A stretch of DNA of 64,000 nucleotides from Pagrus major (GCF_040436345.1 NC_133223.1:17647113-17711112), one strand, 5' to 3'. Shown: positions 26,077 through 38,580, counted from the first letter of the stretch. Numbers and translations are program-made. The notes: generated by a model from the sequence alone, not told the origin.

Positions 26077-29000
26077 TGTAAACATTAAAAGCTGTATCTG
26101 CCACTGACTTAATGAAACCAGGGAGAGTTGTGACTTCCTCTCTCTCCCAGAGGCCTCTCTGATTGGCTGGGCTGTTGTTACCTGGTGGAGCATGGGGGGG
26201 CTCTATTTTCCTGCACGAGCAAGGTGGCCTTCTACTGTTTCCATAGCAAATTTCCCTGACAACTTGCACCTTCACTGTGGTGAAGTGACACATCCTGCTG
26301 TGCCAAAGCCTCCCCTGCTCCATGTCACCGCTGCACCCACCCCAGTATTGTCAGTTTGAGGGTCTGTTTGAACAACAATCCTCCTCCACCCACAGATAAT
26401 CCTCCTCCTCTGCCTCATTCAGGATGGCAGCCCCTACAGCCTGGCTGGTAAAAGAAGGAGATGGGGTGTCTATGGAGTGAAACTTCCCGCTGTTCCCTCT
26501 ATGTCCTGCCATTGCACCTCATCACTAATATGTGTCACTGTCTTCCTCTCTGTTGTAGGTCCACACCTTCCGAGGGCCTCACTGGTGTGAACACTGTGCC
26601 AGCTTCATGTGGGGACTGATGGCTCAGGGGGTCAAATGTGCAGGTACCGTACATCTTGTTCTCATTACGTCTTAGTCAGCCTTACATAAACTGCTCTATC
26701 ACTTCACAGAATCCTCTCGTTATGTTCATGCTGTACAAAGTGAGCATTACTGTATATGGGTTACTTGGTTTTTAGTACATCTGGGGCTGGATTATCGAGT
26801 TTTAATCTAAAGTCCCAACAGTGGTTTATGGATTAGGGGTTGTATAATAGATTGGATCGAGGGCTCTGTATCCATGATGTAACAGATACTTTAGACTTTA
26901 CACTATGTTAAACCTTGTTTTTGACCTACTTTCTTCTCACTGAATGGGGGAATCAGTTCAAACGAGCAGAAGAATGGGTTTCAGACCCAATCATGATGAC
27001 AGATTATGAATAAGATCCAAAGATATTTATTTTTTTATTCTTTTTTAAAATGAATAAATCGCTCAGGGCTTGGTTGTTCCTCACTTCCTGTTGACATCAT
27101 TATAGTAACAAAGGCTATCTGTGTTTCCACTTATCCTATATGATAAACATTTGCTGCATTATAACCAAGTAAACATACAACAATGGGCTCACTACACGCA
27201 GGAGACAAATATCATGTCTGAAGGGGGACTATGTAGTTTTGTATTTACAATATTAATGAGGTAATAAGACAAACTCTGAAATATTTCTTTTTTTCCATAA
27301 CTGAATAAACAAGCTGTTCTCAGAGGAAAATAAAGTCCCCAGAACACTCAACTAGAAAGGTGGCAGGGTCCGCCAAATATAATTTGTTGTCCTTTAAGGT
27401 CAGTTTGTTTATTCAATTTATTCAGTCATGAAAACAAAGAGTTTGTTTATTTAGTTTGTTTAGGCATAAAAAAAAATCAGTCAATGAAGCTCTTTCTCTT
27501 CTGGTTAGAATCGCTTGCCAAAAACTACATAGTGCACCTTTAATAAAATCTAAAAGTATTTATTTTTTGTTCTCTTTTTGGAAATAACGACCAGAATTGT
27601 TTTGCTCAGGGCTTGGTTGCTCTTCATTTCCTGTTGACATCATTACAGTAACAAAGGCTATCTGTGTTTCCACTTCCATGATTTTATTGGATAAACATTT
27701 GCTGCATCATAACCTAGTAAACACACAACAGTAGGCTCACTACTGCAGCTGACAGATATCATGTTTAAAGCTCAATTCTTAGTATTTTTCTCAGTTGATT
27801 TTGTTCCTAGCATGAACATTTTTTCAAGATATTCACCTACAATCTGTAATCATTTTCAGTCCTTTATGAATATTAATTTACTATGTGTGAGAGCTGTAAC
27901 ATACTCACATTCAGACCTGTTATTGAGGTAAATGGTTCTGTTATTTTTGCCCCTTTGCTTGTCAAATACCGAGATTTCTATTTCACTGCAACTGTTGTTA
28001 GGTTTCGTTTCACATCCCAGAATAGTGCCATAATATAGTCTGATGTGTCTCTTTGATATTTTATTGATGCAACAAAGTATGTCACACAAATCTGTGGGAG
28101 CTCGCACGTAAATTATTAATGTCTTGATTTGGAAAAGCTGACAACAATCTAAAGGAAAGCGCACAAGTTTATCGCCATTCCTTCAGACTCGACCACAGCC
28201 ACCAGAATCTAGGGCAGCAAAGTCTCACATGATGCTCGAATTTGCATACCAAAAAAAATGTTCTCCCACCCCCTTTTTTTTCTTTTTCTATGTGTGAACT
28301 GGTTTTGGCTGAGTGCCAGGAAGCCAGCCCCTTGCTTGTGCTTGTTGTGCCACATTTCCTCATCAGAGTACGCCCCCCCAGCCTCATCCCATCATGCCCA
28401 TGAAGGAAAACAAAGCTGGCATGTCTCTTTAATGAGGAGCAGAGCTTGGAGCGTGGGGAAGGAGCTCCCTTTTCCACACACATTAAAATTCAGCGGCTTC
28501 AACCAAAGAGCTGGGTCAAGCAGCTCAACCCCTATTTAACTTAAACAGTTGGTAGAAAAACCAAAGAATCTGACAAATACAAGTGGTGTTTTTGGGTTTT
28601 AGCTCTTTTAGAAAGGGACCGGTTTTATCTGGTCATAACTCTGCTTTTGGTGCTGGTAGACACGCTGATAATGTGCTGATTAGAAATTAGCATCCAGCCT
28701 CCATTAAACCTCTTCTCAGAGCCCTTTAGCCACCACTGAGCTGCAGCCTCCCCACCATAGCAACAGAGACAGAGCTGACGGTGCAGTAAAGCAGCACCTC
28801 CTGTCTCCTGGTGTCCCTCGGGCCCCTGCCTCAGCCTTTACCCGCCCCACCTATAGGAGTCAGGGCCATCAGTGTGCTAACATGGACAACAGGAGCTGTG
28901 CAGATTTGTGTCTGATGACAGGCCCTCCTCTTTTATACTGCCTGTCTCATATCCTTAAGAGAATCATCTCTTAAGGTAATTACATTTCTGCACCAATGCT

Positions 29001-32000
29001 TATAAATGCAGCCTGGGTGAATTTCTCCAGGGACCCATATTAATCTAAATATTGTCTGAGGTCCTGCAGAAGCGTCGATTCTTAGCTTTCAGAGGGTTAT
29101 TGTATTCAAAATTAAAAAGTAATTCTTCAGAGGGATCATACGGTTATTTTTTTATGTTTTTGGAATCAAAAAGCACACGGCATTTGCCAAAAAAAAACCC
29201 TTTCAGAACTTGGAGACAGCTCAAAAGATCTAAGAGCTTGAAGAGCTGCCCCATTTTAGTCTGGGAAACTAGGTCTAGTGTAGCCCGCAGCGCCTCAATC
29301 GCTGCTTCCACAGCCATTGTGTGAGAGCTTGGATTTGGAGAAGAATAGAGCACGCAGCAGCAGCGCTGGCTATCCCTCCTCCAGGCCACAGCGTTTCCAG
29401 TGTTCCTCTTATTCCCTCCATGCGTCTCTGTTACAAAGCAGAGCTGCAGTCTCTCTCTCTGCAGCTGCTCTCCACGGGCTCCTCTGTTCCCGACAAGGTG
29501 AATCCTGCCCTAAACAGCTGTGCCTCAGGCCCACATCCTGAACGCTATGTGGGATACTTACACTGACATCATGACTAATATGCTATTTGGACCCCCACTG
29601 AGGCAACAGGATATTAGAAAAAACATCAGAAAGAGAATTTCCTCACATTTACCAAGAATCAACTACATTTCACCTGTGCTATGAAGTCTTTTCATACAAA
29701 TATTTAGAAAGATACGAACATTTCATAGATTAATGTCCTGTCTTGTGGTTTATTGCTGTTTCTTTTAATTAATAAATGGGCCTTTAGAGGTGACTTTGGA
29801 TTTATCCACTGCTCAAGGTGACTCCAATGCCATGTGTGGTAGAGATGGAGAGAGGGAGAGAGGGAGAGAGGGAGAGAGGGAGAGAGGAGCTCTCCAGTGG
29901 TCTCGTGACATTTAGGGGGTAAATATTGATCAAGGGAATTAACGCTGTTCTGCAAGCCAAAACACACACATGAAACCAGCCAACCAAAGCCAAATGGACA
30001 TGATGTTGATGTGAATTTACATAAAAAAACCTCAGAATAACTGAAATACAAGAAATAATTCAGTCTTTGTTTTCTGGTTGATAAATTTTACAGTGCAAAT
30101 AAAAACTCTAAACCTGCTGTATGTCTCTCTCTCCCTCTCTCTCTCTCTGTAGATTGTGGTCTGAACGTCCACAAACAGTGCTCGTCTCTGGTACCCAACG
30201 ACTGCAAGCCAGACATGAGACACATCCGTAAAGTCTACAGCTGTGACCTCACGACCCTGGTGAACGCTTATAATACGGCGCGACCCATGGTGGTGGACAT
30301 GTGCATACGAGAGATCGAGTCAAGAGGTCAGTTGGAAATGTGATAAATGCAGTTTAGTTTCCATACTAATTGACTTAATTTAAAGCCCTAACAGTTATAA
30401 AACTTCATTTGCTGTAAAGATGCTTTCAGCTGAACTGAAATGCTGCAAACTGAAGAGGAGGAATTATGGAAGTAAAGAGCGACCAAAATATATATCTTAT
30501 TAATTGTTTTTGGGTTTTTTTTTGTTAAATTGTTTGGCATATCAATCTATCTTTAACAATCCAGAGGGTCATTTGGAAATTAAAAAAAATGTATGCCATT
30601 TTTTCAGGTTCACAAATTTACATTGAACATTATAGTGTTGAGAATTTTTCAAGTGACTCTTCTAAATCTGATTTCTGTTGGGACAGACATCTGATTGACT
30701 AAACTCAGGTTGAATGATAATCTATGTTGCTCCGAATGTTACAGTTTTAATTATTATCTTACATTTGGGGTCTGAATTTATTTAATCAATCCAATTAGAG
30801 GAACTTGATTTTTTTTTACCCAACTTAAATGTTATTTCCAAAGATGAGCTACTTGGATAATCGACACTTGAATCTTGCCGTGAAACCTAAAAAATAAGGA
30901 TTAATATCAAGGTTAGAAATTGCATAAACAACCCTCTGGAAATGTCAATAAGGGAAAATCGAACCCACATTTAGATGGATTGTTTTCATTTTTCAAATTA
31001 AGTGTTTCAACGCACTAAATACTTAGTATTAAGTAATGATCACATTTCATGAATAGATACATTTCCAAATCCTTAATGCTTGCTTTGCTTCCATAAAGAC
31101 ATTTATTAATTATTTAGGACAAGTTGTGATGACAGTTATTCTGAAATGATGTATTATTAAGTATATTTAGAAAATGCAGTAACTTAAAATTTTATGACAT
31201 TAACAAAATTAATTTTTAACATTTTTAGTCGATATTATGCAGAATAATATTTTAGATCCCTTTAAAATGTCATTTGAAATTGAGTTTATGGATCCTCTTT
31301 TGTATTTCTGATGCTTGTTGTTAAACAGCTTTCCTTTTAATTTTATGGTAAGCTATCAACAACCAATTCTCTTCAGTCTGAAGTGTTAAAAGTCTGATTA
31401 CATTACTAACTGAGTTAATGTTTTTTGGGCGGGGGGATGACTGAGAGGAGTGATGAGTGTGCTGGTAATTGTAAACGTGTAATGAGGAATACATTACTTC
31501 GTTTCCTGCTGCCTTACTTGATTGCATTTCAGTTAAATCATTCAGCTATGTAGGAAACTCATTGCTCCCTCTTTGTCTGCCCTCTAATATATGTCTGAAG
31601 CTAAGTTTGATTTATGTCTTTATTATTTTGCCCAGTGATGCAGAAAACTATTCGCATCTGCCCATGTTGTTCCATTGTGTGACATTGTGGACATTTTATC
31701 CTTAATTTCTTATGCATATTTAAGAGTGCTTAATGGCATTTCCTAAATTACCCAAGGCGAACCATGCAGGTGAATTTTTCTACATTACTGATGACAGCCT
31801 TGACAGTGTCTGAAAGGATGTTTATTTCATGTTTGTTCCTCAAGGACTCAAGTCTGAGGGCCTCTACAGAATATCTGGATTCAGTGATTCAGTGGAAGAA
31901 GTCAAGATGGCGTTTGACAAAGGTGTGTGTTTCTTTGGTTTAACTGTGTTCTAGATTTCTGTCAGCTAACAAAATGACTATTGACATTGCAGGCTTACAT

Positions 32001-34651
32001 ACGTTTACATAAGACCCCTAGAACATTTCAGATTAATGAGAAAGTGACACATTTGTGAAGGATTACTGTCCATCTGGGAGTGCAGATCCTGACATGTCCC
32101 TCACACGCAGGGTTTCACAGTGTGGACAGACAGGGGGGGACCTCAGGGGATACAAACCATGGATGTACTCTCACTGCCTTAAACATAGCCTTAAAAAAAG
32201 ACTCCTCCACTGTGTTGGGATTCAGTAGTAGACTTAGTGAGAATGAGCCTGTCTTGGCCCAGTGCAGTGTGAATTTTAACTATAAGAAAAAGCCTGCAGT
32301 GGTGGGCTAAACTCTTAGCTAGATCCGCATGTGGGAGATCATCCATGACAGAGTGTCATTCCAGCTCACAGCACTGTGATGTTCAGTCTGCCAGCACAAG
32401 TAGGCCATGGCTTCTCTGGAAAGCATGCATAACTGAAGGAAAGTCAGAATAAAACAGGCCAGGCGGATGATAGCAGCTACTTTGCGAAATACAGAGCGGG
32501 AGAAGTAACACCATCTCTTCATTCCTCAATTCACACGGTGATGTGCAAGTGCTGATGTCTGCCATTTCTACAGTGTGAAAACTCTCCTTCTCATCTTCTT
32601 CTTGTCTCTCTTATTCCATCACACATCCTCACAGATGGCGAGAAGACAGACATCTCAGGGAATGCCTATGAAGACATCAATATCATTACGGGTGCACTGA
32701 AACTGTACCTAAGGGATTTGCCTGTTCCCGTCATCTCATACGATGCTTACCCAAGGTTCATCGAGGCTGCAAGTAAGTCACAGCTAGACAAATTAGTCAC
32801 AAACACACCTGTTTCAGTTCCATTTTGCTGGAGTCAGCATCCACTACTGAGCTCCATGTGTTAACACTTTACAATTCAGAGCACAAAAATGTGAGTAGTT
32901 ACCAAGGAACAAGTGAGGAGCGATGTAATAATTAATGAATCCTTGATGAACAGTTCACAGATACTTAAAAACTAGTTAAGAACAAACTTGGAGATACTCT
33001 ATTAATGAATCATTAGGTACGATGGCCATGATTGTCAAAATACAACAACGTCTCAGAAAAGGTAACGGCATTTCAGAAAACACAACAACTTTTCAGATCA
33101 CAGAAGAGTTGGGACAGCACTTTGTGCTTGTGATTGGACAGAACCCAAGTACCTCGCAGCAGTTCAATGTCATGTGGTCAGAAAAGTTGTGTTTTCTGAA
33201 GTATTGTTGTGTTTTGAGCCTCAGGGCCACCGTAATTAGGTGATGATTAGTTCATAAGTAACTGTGAATCAAAATAACAACTACTTTCTTCCCGATTAAT
33301 TGTTAAACTAGCAACAACTCATTCATTACTCATTACTTAATCATTAGTTACTCTTTTTGAGCCTGCAGCCATCCAAAGTGATACATCACACTGAGTATAC
33401 TAGGTGTACTACCTGATTACCACATGGTTGCCTTACCATTACTTTATATTAATCATGAAGTTACCCTTTATGTCTTTTACTTCATGTGGTCACTTTGGTT
33501 GATTTGAAAAAATATTTTCTGGGAGCACGTAAGAGTTGTCAGCTGTAGTATATTGGCCTAAAGAGGGTGGACAAAAGAACAGAAACACCTGCATTTGATG
33601 GAATCCAGTTCAATAACCTCCAACAAATGCTAATATTTGAGTGGCTGGGCTCATAAATATAAATATGTATACGTTCTTGAGTCTGTAGTTTGTGAGGTTG
33701 TTATTCTGTCCGTTACTGTTAAACAAATGTTAAGGTTGTTATTGGGGGAAAGAGGACGACATTCCTTGCTAACTTTCCTCTGTTATAGTTAAAACAGAAC
33801 AATACAAATGCAGCCTGATGCAGCTTGAATGGTATGTCCAATAAGTCCTCAATTGAATTGTAAACATATAATTTGAAAACCCAAACCATACAGTCTAGAA
33901 CACATTCACAATGTTTCTTGCCATCTCAAGCAACCTCGAACATCCTCTCAGAGACAAATGGCTTTTATTGCCCCACAGGAAACATTGATTGTGTCCTCTG
34001 AGGTCAGAGAGTGTATTGCGGTCACTCTAACAGCAGCACTCCTCTCTCTTTCTGTTCAGAGCTCACAGACCCAGAGAAGAAGCTGGAAGCTTTCCGCGAG
34101 GCTCTCGCTCTGCTGCCGCCATCACACAGTGAAACTTTGAGTTACCTAATGGCGCACTTAAAAAGGTGAGTCGAACTCTGCATGAGTTAAATTATCAGGA
34201 GGGAGGGGTTTCAGAAAAGGGGAACTTTTAGTGATTCATGTTATCTTTCCAGAGAGAACGTCATTTGTCACAATCCTCTTGTAACTCCCACCTTCACTTT
34301 ACTCAGTGGCAGAATAGAGAACTATAGAGAAATAAAATGTTTTGAGGAGCTTGCTTTTTTAAAAAAAAAAACATAATGTTCAGGCCCACTCCCCACCCTA
34401 GTCATTTTCATACAGTCCCTGAATTTCTGTTTTTGTCCAAAATCAGTCTATTTTTTTTAACTTTAATGTATGTTTTCAGGGTGACACAGAATGAGAAATT
34501 CAACCTGATGAACGCAGAGAACCTGGCCATCGTTTTCGGGCCCACCCTGATGCGCGCACCGGACCTGGATGCCGTAACAGCACTCAATGACATCCGCTAC
34601 CAGAGACAGGTGGTGGAGGTGCTCATTAAAAATGAAGATGTGCTCTTCTAA
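24182..34651 (+). CDS. chn1: Alpha1-chimaerin (Rac GTPase-activating protein), seven coding exons
   Basis: Joined exons 24182-24433, 26559-26643, 30153-30326, 31845-31922, 32635-32772, 34060-34165 and 34480-34651 give 334 residues, the length I recall for human alpha1-chimaerin. Residues 1-58 are the alpha1-specific N-terminus, containing [11 protein letters not shown]. Residues 81-130 form a complete C1 domain with all eight zinc ligands (H81, C94, C97, C111, C114, H119, C122, C130), known in the family to bind diacylglycerol or phorbol ester. Residues from about 143 to 334 are the RhoGAP domain, with the arginine finger R179 in GLYRISG, K219 and R223 in LKLYLRDLP, and N292 in [12 protein letters not shown]. 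The family stimulates GTP hydrolysis by Rac in neurons, acting on axon guidance and dendritic spines. All introns are GT-AG with consistent phase. The ATG has A at -3. The SH2 domain of the alpha2 form is not encoded in this transcript. Confidence 0.97.
25100..25690. repeat. Degenerate array of CACATGTG palindromes in chn1 intron 1
   Basis: The exact 8-base palindrome CACATGTG occurs ten times in about 560 bases, mostly as TTCACATGTGAA or TCCACATGTGGA/GAA, with further variants such as CACATATGAA and AACATGTGAA. Units recur irregularly every 30-100 bases, with shared flanks such as TGTTTTGTTTTCACATGTGG. It looks like a decayed minisatellite built from a self-complementary unit. Each site also matches the E-box consensus CANNTG. 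Confidence 0.85.
25982..26073. repeat. (TA)n microsatellite
   Basis: About 90 bases of nearly pure alternating TA in chn1 intron 1, with one early TG interruption. Frames translated from it (IYIYIY) are artefacts. Confidence 0.97.
26559..26643 (+). CDS. chn1: chn1 coding exon 2 (first half of C1 domain)
   Basis: Encodes residues 85-112 plus the first base of D113, including the W-C-x2-C pair and C111 of the zinc fold. Flanked by TTGTAG and GTACCG; ends in phase 1. Confidence 0.95.
27010..27220. repeat. Local direct duplication, unit 1
   Basis: Shares GCTCAGGGCTTGGTTG, TTCCTGTTGACATCATTA, AGTAACAAAGGCTATCTGTG and GATAAACATTTGCTGCAT with 27545-27768 in the same orientation. The two units flank a family A MITE in chn1 intron 2. 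Confidence 0.8.
27221..27543. repeat. MITE family A, copy 2
   Basis: Terminal inverted repeats AAGGGGGACTATGTAGTTTT and AAAACTACATAGTGCACCTT. The interior matches copies 1 and 3. It lies between the two direct-repeat units in chn1 intron 2. Confidence 0.8.
27545..27768. repeat. Local direct duplication, unit 2
   Basis: Second copy of the block at 27010-27220. It differs by scattered substitutions and a small insertion (CCATGATTTTATTGG against TATCCTATAT). Confidence 0.8.
28953..28976. repeat. Perfect 10-bp inverted repeat with 4-base loop
   Basis: CCTTAAGAGA (28953-28962) and TCTCTTAAGG (28967-28976) are exact reverse complements around ATCA. It lies in chn1 intron 2, inside a high-complexity block (about 28200-29150) that might be a conserved non-coding element. 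Confidence 0.8.
29848..29888. repeat. (GAGAGG)n-type purine microsatellite
   Basis: Repeated GGGAGAGA units in chn1 intron 2, entirely purine on the + strand. Confidence 0.95.
30122..30150 (+). repeat. chn1: (CT)n run forming the polypyrimidine tract of chn1 exon 3
   Basis: A run of CTCTCTCCCTCT-type repeats ends directly in CTGTAG, so a microsatellite serves as the pyrimidine tract of this acceptor. Confidence 0.9.
30153..30326 (+). CDS. chn1: chn1 coding exon 3 (rest of C1, linker, start of RhoGAP)
   Basis: Encodes the rest of D113 through R170. It holds C114, H119, C122 and C130 of the C1 domain, the linker [11 protein letters not shown] and the first RhoGAP helix ([13 protein letters not shown]). 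Ends in phase 1 before GTCAGT. Confidence 0.96.
31845..31922 (+). CDS. chn1: chn1 coding exon 4 (arginine-finger exon)
   Basis: Encodes residues 171-196 with [11 protein letters not shown]179 is the RhoGAP arginine finger. Phase 1 at both ends. Confidence 0.96.
32635..32772 (+). CDS. chn1: chn1 coding exon 5 (RhoGAP core)
   Basis: Encodes residues 197-242, including [18 protein letters not shown], the conserved GAP signature contacting the GTPase. Acceptor CACAG, donor GTAAGT. Confidence 0.96.
32865..33370. repeat. Possible degenerate transposon in chn1 intron 5
   Basis: The left part (AACACTTTACAATTC, GTAATAATTAATGAATCC) and the right part (ATTCATTACTCATTACTTAA, ATTAGTTACTC) resemble inverted ends of a dispersed fish element. 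The similarity is weak and the borders are uncertain. Confidence 0.3.
34060..34165 (+). CDS. chn1: chn1 coding exon 6 (RhoGAP helices)
   Basis: Encodes residues 243-277 plus two bases of R278 ([18 protein letters not shown], then [10 protein letters not shown]). Ends in phase 2 before GTGAGT. Confidence 0.96.
34480..34651 (+). CDS. chn1: chn1 coding exon 7 (RhoGAP end and stop)
   Basis: Encodes the end of R278 through F334 and TAA. Contains [16 protein letters not shown] with N292, and the terminal NEDVLF, matching the NEDILF end I recall for mammalian chimaerin. Confidence 0.97.
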
Positions 34652-35258
34652 ACACAGATCAGGACTTTTATAGAACAGCTATCTAATCATTCTTTGTGTA
34701 AAGACCTGAATGATTGTTTGTATTACAATGACTGATACATTTTGTATGGACTAGTACTGACCTAACCTCTGTCCTCCCCTGTTTCGGGTGTGGATGGTGA
34801 AACTTTACTCCATGTCTCCCCATTTTTGTCGGGGGATTTCCAGAAGCTGACAGACCAGCATGCATGGTGCGAGGTCTTTGTTGCTTTGTAGTCGTAACCC
34901 AGCATGTGTTCAGATCGTGTAGCGCTGTGATTTTGCTTTTGTCTGTACTGTGCTAGTAATAGTCCACATTCCCAGCTGCTTGCTGCGCAGTTTTTTTTCT
35001 GTGAAACATTGTATAGCTGGATGTAAAAATAAGCTACTGATTTTTCTGGGGTAATTTTTATGATGCTGTATTTTTTTATCTCCTCAACTGTTTTTATGTA
35101 ACCTGACGTAGTTGAATGAGCCTTTCCTGTTAATGCGTACACACTGGTGCATTTGCCTGACCTTAACATTTTTATTGTGTTACAAACAGCATTATTTGTG
35201 GATTTAATTTTTTATTGTAATGTTTTTGTACAAAAATTGTGCATGATCAGTTTAATTT

Positions 35259-35264
35259 ATTAAA
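35259..35264 (+). promoter_or_regulatory. chn1: Probable chn1 poly(A) signal (ATTAAA)
   Basis: ATTAAA about 610 bases after the stop. A canonical AATAAA follows at 35312-35317 and is an alternative. The 3' UTR between 34652 and here is T-rich with no other feature. Confidence 0.45.
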
Positions 35265-35647
35265 CCTTACTCTGAGAAATTAAGTGCTTAATGAGTCATC
35301 TGAATTGCCATAATAAATAATTACATCAAATTGTGCGTTAAAGCTGCATTAACATTTTTTTTTGGCCACTTGGGGGCAGCAGAAACAAGCTGTACACACA
35401 GCATGTTCGCAAACATCTGCTATTTTATAGAATTTGCAGATATGGAACAACATTGTCTTTCATCTGAGCATCAACTGTGTAAAATATGGACGGGTCTTTC
35501 GGGTCTGAAAAGTGAAGCCAACGTGGAAGTGCATTCTTTCTAACAGACAGCTGGTTTCGTAAAGAAGTCTGATTGTATGTAAGCTTATGAGAAAATGACC
35601 CTACTTCTCACCTGATTTATTACCTCAGTAAACAGTTTCCTAATGAG

Positions 35648-35961
35648 TTAAAGGTGCAACATGTAAGAATTGTCCGCCTGTCAACTTCATACTCAAAACA
35701 AGTAGGTGGCAGTATATCACCAGTTCAACCGCCTACTGGTGCTAACTGTAGCTGTCGTTAGCTAGTTAGCTCAGTTAGCCATGCAGCTGGTGGATTGGAC
35801 TGGGAGCTCAGGGACCTGGGGAGTGTTTGTGTTTACACTGAAGCACAGGAGCTTTAGACATGCTAATCATAACATCAAAACTGCTATTTCTTCACATTCT
35901 TAATAATCTTTGTTATTTTTTTTACATTTTCAACTAAAATTCTCGCATATTGCCCCTTTAA
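35648..35961. repeat. MITE family B, copy 2
   Basis: TTAAAGGTGCAACATGTAAG at the left, and CATATTGCCCCTTTAA at the right. The interior TTAGCTAGTTAGCTCAGTTA and GACTGGGAGCTC match copy 1 at 13524-13868. Confidence 0.75.
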
Positions 35962-38580
35962 TGGTCTCAATCACTAATTTCAGGTTTTCTTCAATACCAC
36001 ATGATGTTCATTTAATGAATTATGGTAAAATAGATAATAAAGCTGGGTATGCTTTAGGCCGTCGCTACCTTGTGATTGACAAGTCGCTACCACAGCAACC
36101 GTCAGTCAGGATAGAGGCATAGCAATACATAAGCTCCCCAGCTCCACCCTCTTGTCTGGCTCCAGTATACTAAGATGATAATGCCAAACTCAAGGGTTCA
36201 CAACAATAGTCCATAAACCAATGGATGTGTCACAGTTGATGAACACTCGATTTGGACTCATATCTCTTGTCACCTGGTGATTGTAAGTCAAATATTCACC
36301 CTCTTTCTGCTTTTGGTCTCCGAGGGAAATATGTGGCTCTTAAGCGGCTAAATGCTCCACCATGTTTAGCAGCAAGTCTGTGACTGTGCCAATTTGTGTG
36401 GGGGAGGTTGTGGTTATATCAGAGCTTTTTCTTGTAAACAGCTTCCTGCTGCATCTGGAAACAACACAAAGAGAGCAGCGAGAGGTAACCAAACAACAAC
36501 AAAAAAAATCAGCTAAAGAACCCTTAAAAGCTCTGTTAGCTTATGAACCACAGAGTAGGGTAATAATTATCTGTGATTTCATTACTACAAGCAGCCCCTT
36601 CACAATTCAAATAGTCATTAAACCAATTGGTAATATAGTAAATAGTTATCATGAAAGCTTTATTTTAGCTCTTGAGTGTCCCTACACGTCCTATATATCA
36701 ATTCTATTTTTCTTCTGGCTGGTAATATTTTATATTCCTTTTATTTTTGTGCAAATTTTTGTGCCAAACTATTAAAATACCTCAGTACTATGGGTGACAT
36801 GTTCAATCATTACCATGAACATGGACAATGTAGATTATTTGGGTTAGTCCCACTTACAGTATCCTGCTGCCATGAATACTATCTAGAGCACCAAATGCGT
36901 ATTAATCCAGCACTGACAATAGTCCCCAACAGCTGCACTAATTTCTCTTGCTTATGGAACATTTGCTACAAATGACATTACCCAGCTCTTTTAAGAAATA
37001 ATTCTGCCTGTAAAAGTTACGTACATATTTATGCATGTCTATGCCTTAGGTAGCAACTAATTGGCCCGGGGCTGTGTGCCATATACACGGTAAGGACGTC
37101 AGAAACTATTAAATCAGTCAAGCCAAATCAAATTACTTGTACATACACAATCATACACAGTACAACGTATAGTAAAATTAATTCTCTCTTCACCCATCCT
37201 AAGTATTAGGAGCAGTTGGCATCCACTTTGCAGCACCCAAGGACTGTTTTTGATGGTGGGAGAAACCAGAGTACCAGGAGGAAACCCACATAAACACAGG
37301 GAGTACATGCATGCTTGTCACAGAAAGACCCTGCTCCAGCCAGGAATCGACCAGTACCTGTGCAGTCATTTTATGGGATTTAAAATACATATAATATATA
37401 TGAAATGCTGCTTAAAATAATTAGCATGCACAATATATTGTTCATGGCTGCAAGATGAGCCTGGCAGATAGGACTGATGGTGCTCTATTCTGAGTATACA
37501 AAATGACAAGTCGTGCCTAAAAGCCAGCTGTCACGTGACTTTCCATAAAGCCCTCTAACTACCCATCAGTCACACTGATTCACTGTGAGATTAAAACCAA
37601 ACACACAGTACCTAAGGCAACACCACCCTTGCACCAGGGAGACTGTTAATTACTGGATATATGTGCAAACAATGTCACATTAAATTTATGCATTTTTAGG
37701 TTTAATTACCCACAGGTTATGTCTTTCCAAGCAATTTATTTGAACTAGCCATGCACAGCCATCGGTTGCTCATTACATGATCACTGTTTCACACTGCTTA
37801 GGCTCAGGGAAACAAAATATTTTTTTGTTTTTTTCTCAGATTGTAGACACATGAGTTTTTATGTGGGATTAATGTTGACAGACATAAAATTTGATGCAGC
37901 CGCAGTGCTTTTGACCCTGGAGCTTCACATTCAGCCCTTCCCAGCGTGTAGGTTTTTGTGCTTTAAATTTCTCCACAAAGCATCTGAGAAGCAATCACTG
38001 CTTGACATTTAATCGCTTGGGTTTCGTGACCACATCACATTGAGTTAACGTAAGCCGAATTCAGACTTGTCTCCGGCGATTGTGTGGCAAAATTGGATTT
38101 TCATCCAACCGTTTAGCCTCCCCCGCCATCATCAGCCATTTTAAATGTATCATACCTTCATCTACATTAGGCATTGACTGTGAAAGGAGGTAAACCACAC
38201 CAATAAAGCTATCGAGCTCTCTATCTCTTGGTCAGATGCTGTGATAACACCATGCTGGAGTAATGTCTGCAGATGTATTGTGTGGTGCATGTTCCTCATT
38301 CACAGTAATGAGACTAAATTTGAAAGGCTGTGATCCATGAGATAGCTGACCTTTCTCTGTTGACTGGGTGATGATGCGTTCCTCCCTGCAAACAGCTGAC
38401 CTGAATACATTTTCAAGCATTGGAAATATAAAGAAATATTCAGTTCACCCATGTGAAGTATGTGAAATGGAAATGTTCATCCTATTTAATTTCCTACTAT
38501 TTATTTCCCACAAAGAAGAAAGTATTAGAAAACCATATTAAAGGGTGAATTTTATCATGAATGAATACTGCTTTGGAGAT
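35962..38580. other. chn1-chrna1 intergenic DNA, left part
   Basis: No gene recognised. A segment at about 37090-37340, including AGTACCAGGAGGAAACCCAC and ACACAGGGAGTACATGC, resembles a widespread vertebrate retroelement-derived motif. Open frames such as 36362-36775 show no domain. Confidence 0.4.

Noticed and set aside
25940..26323. 127-residue minus-strand frame
   Set aside because: Half of it is the translated (TA)n microsatellite (repeated IY).
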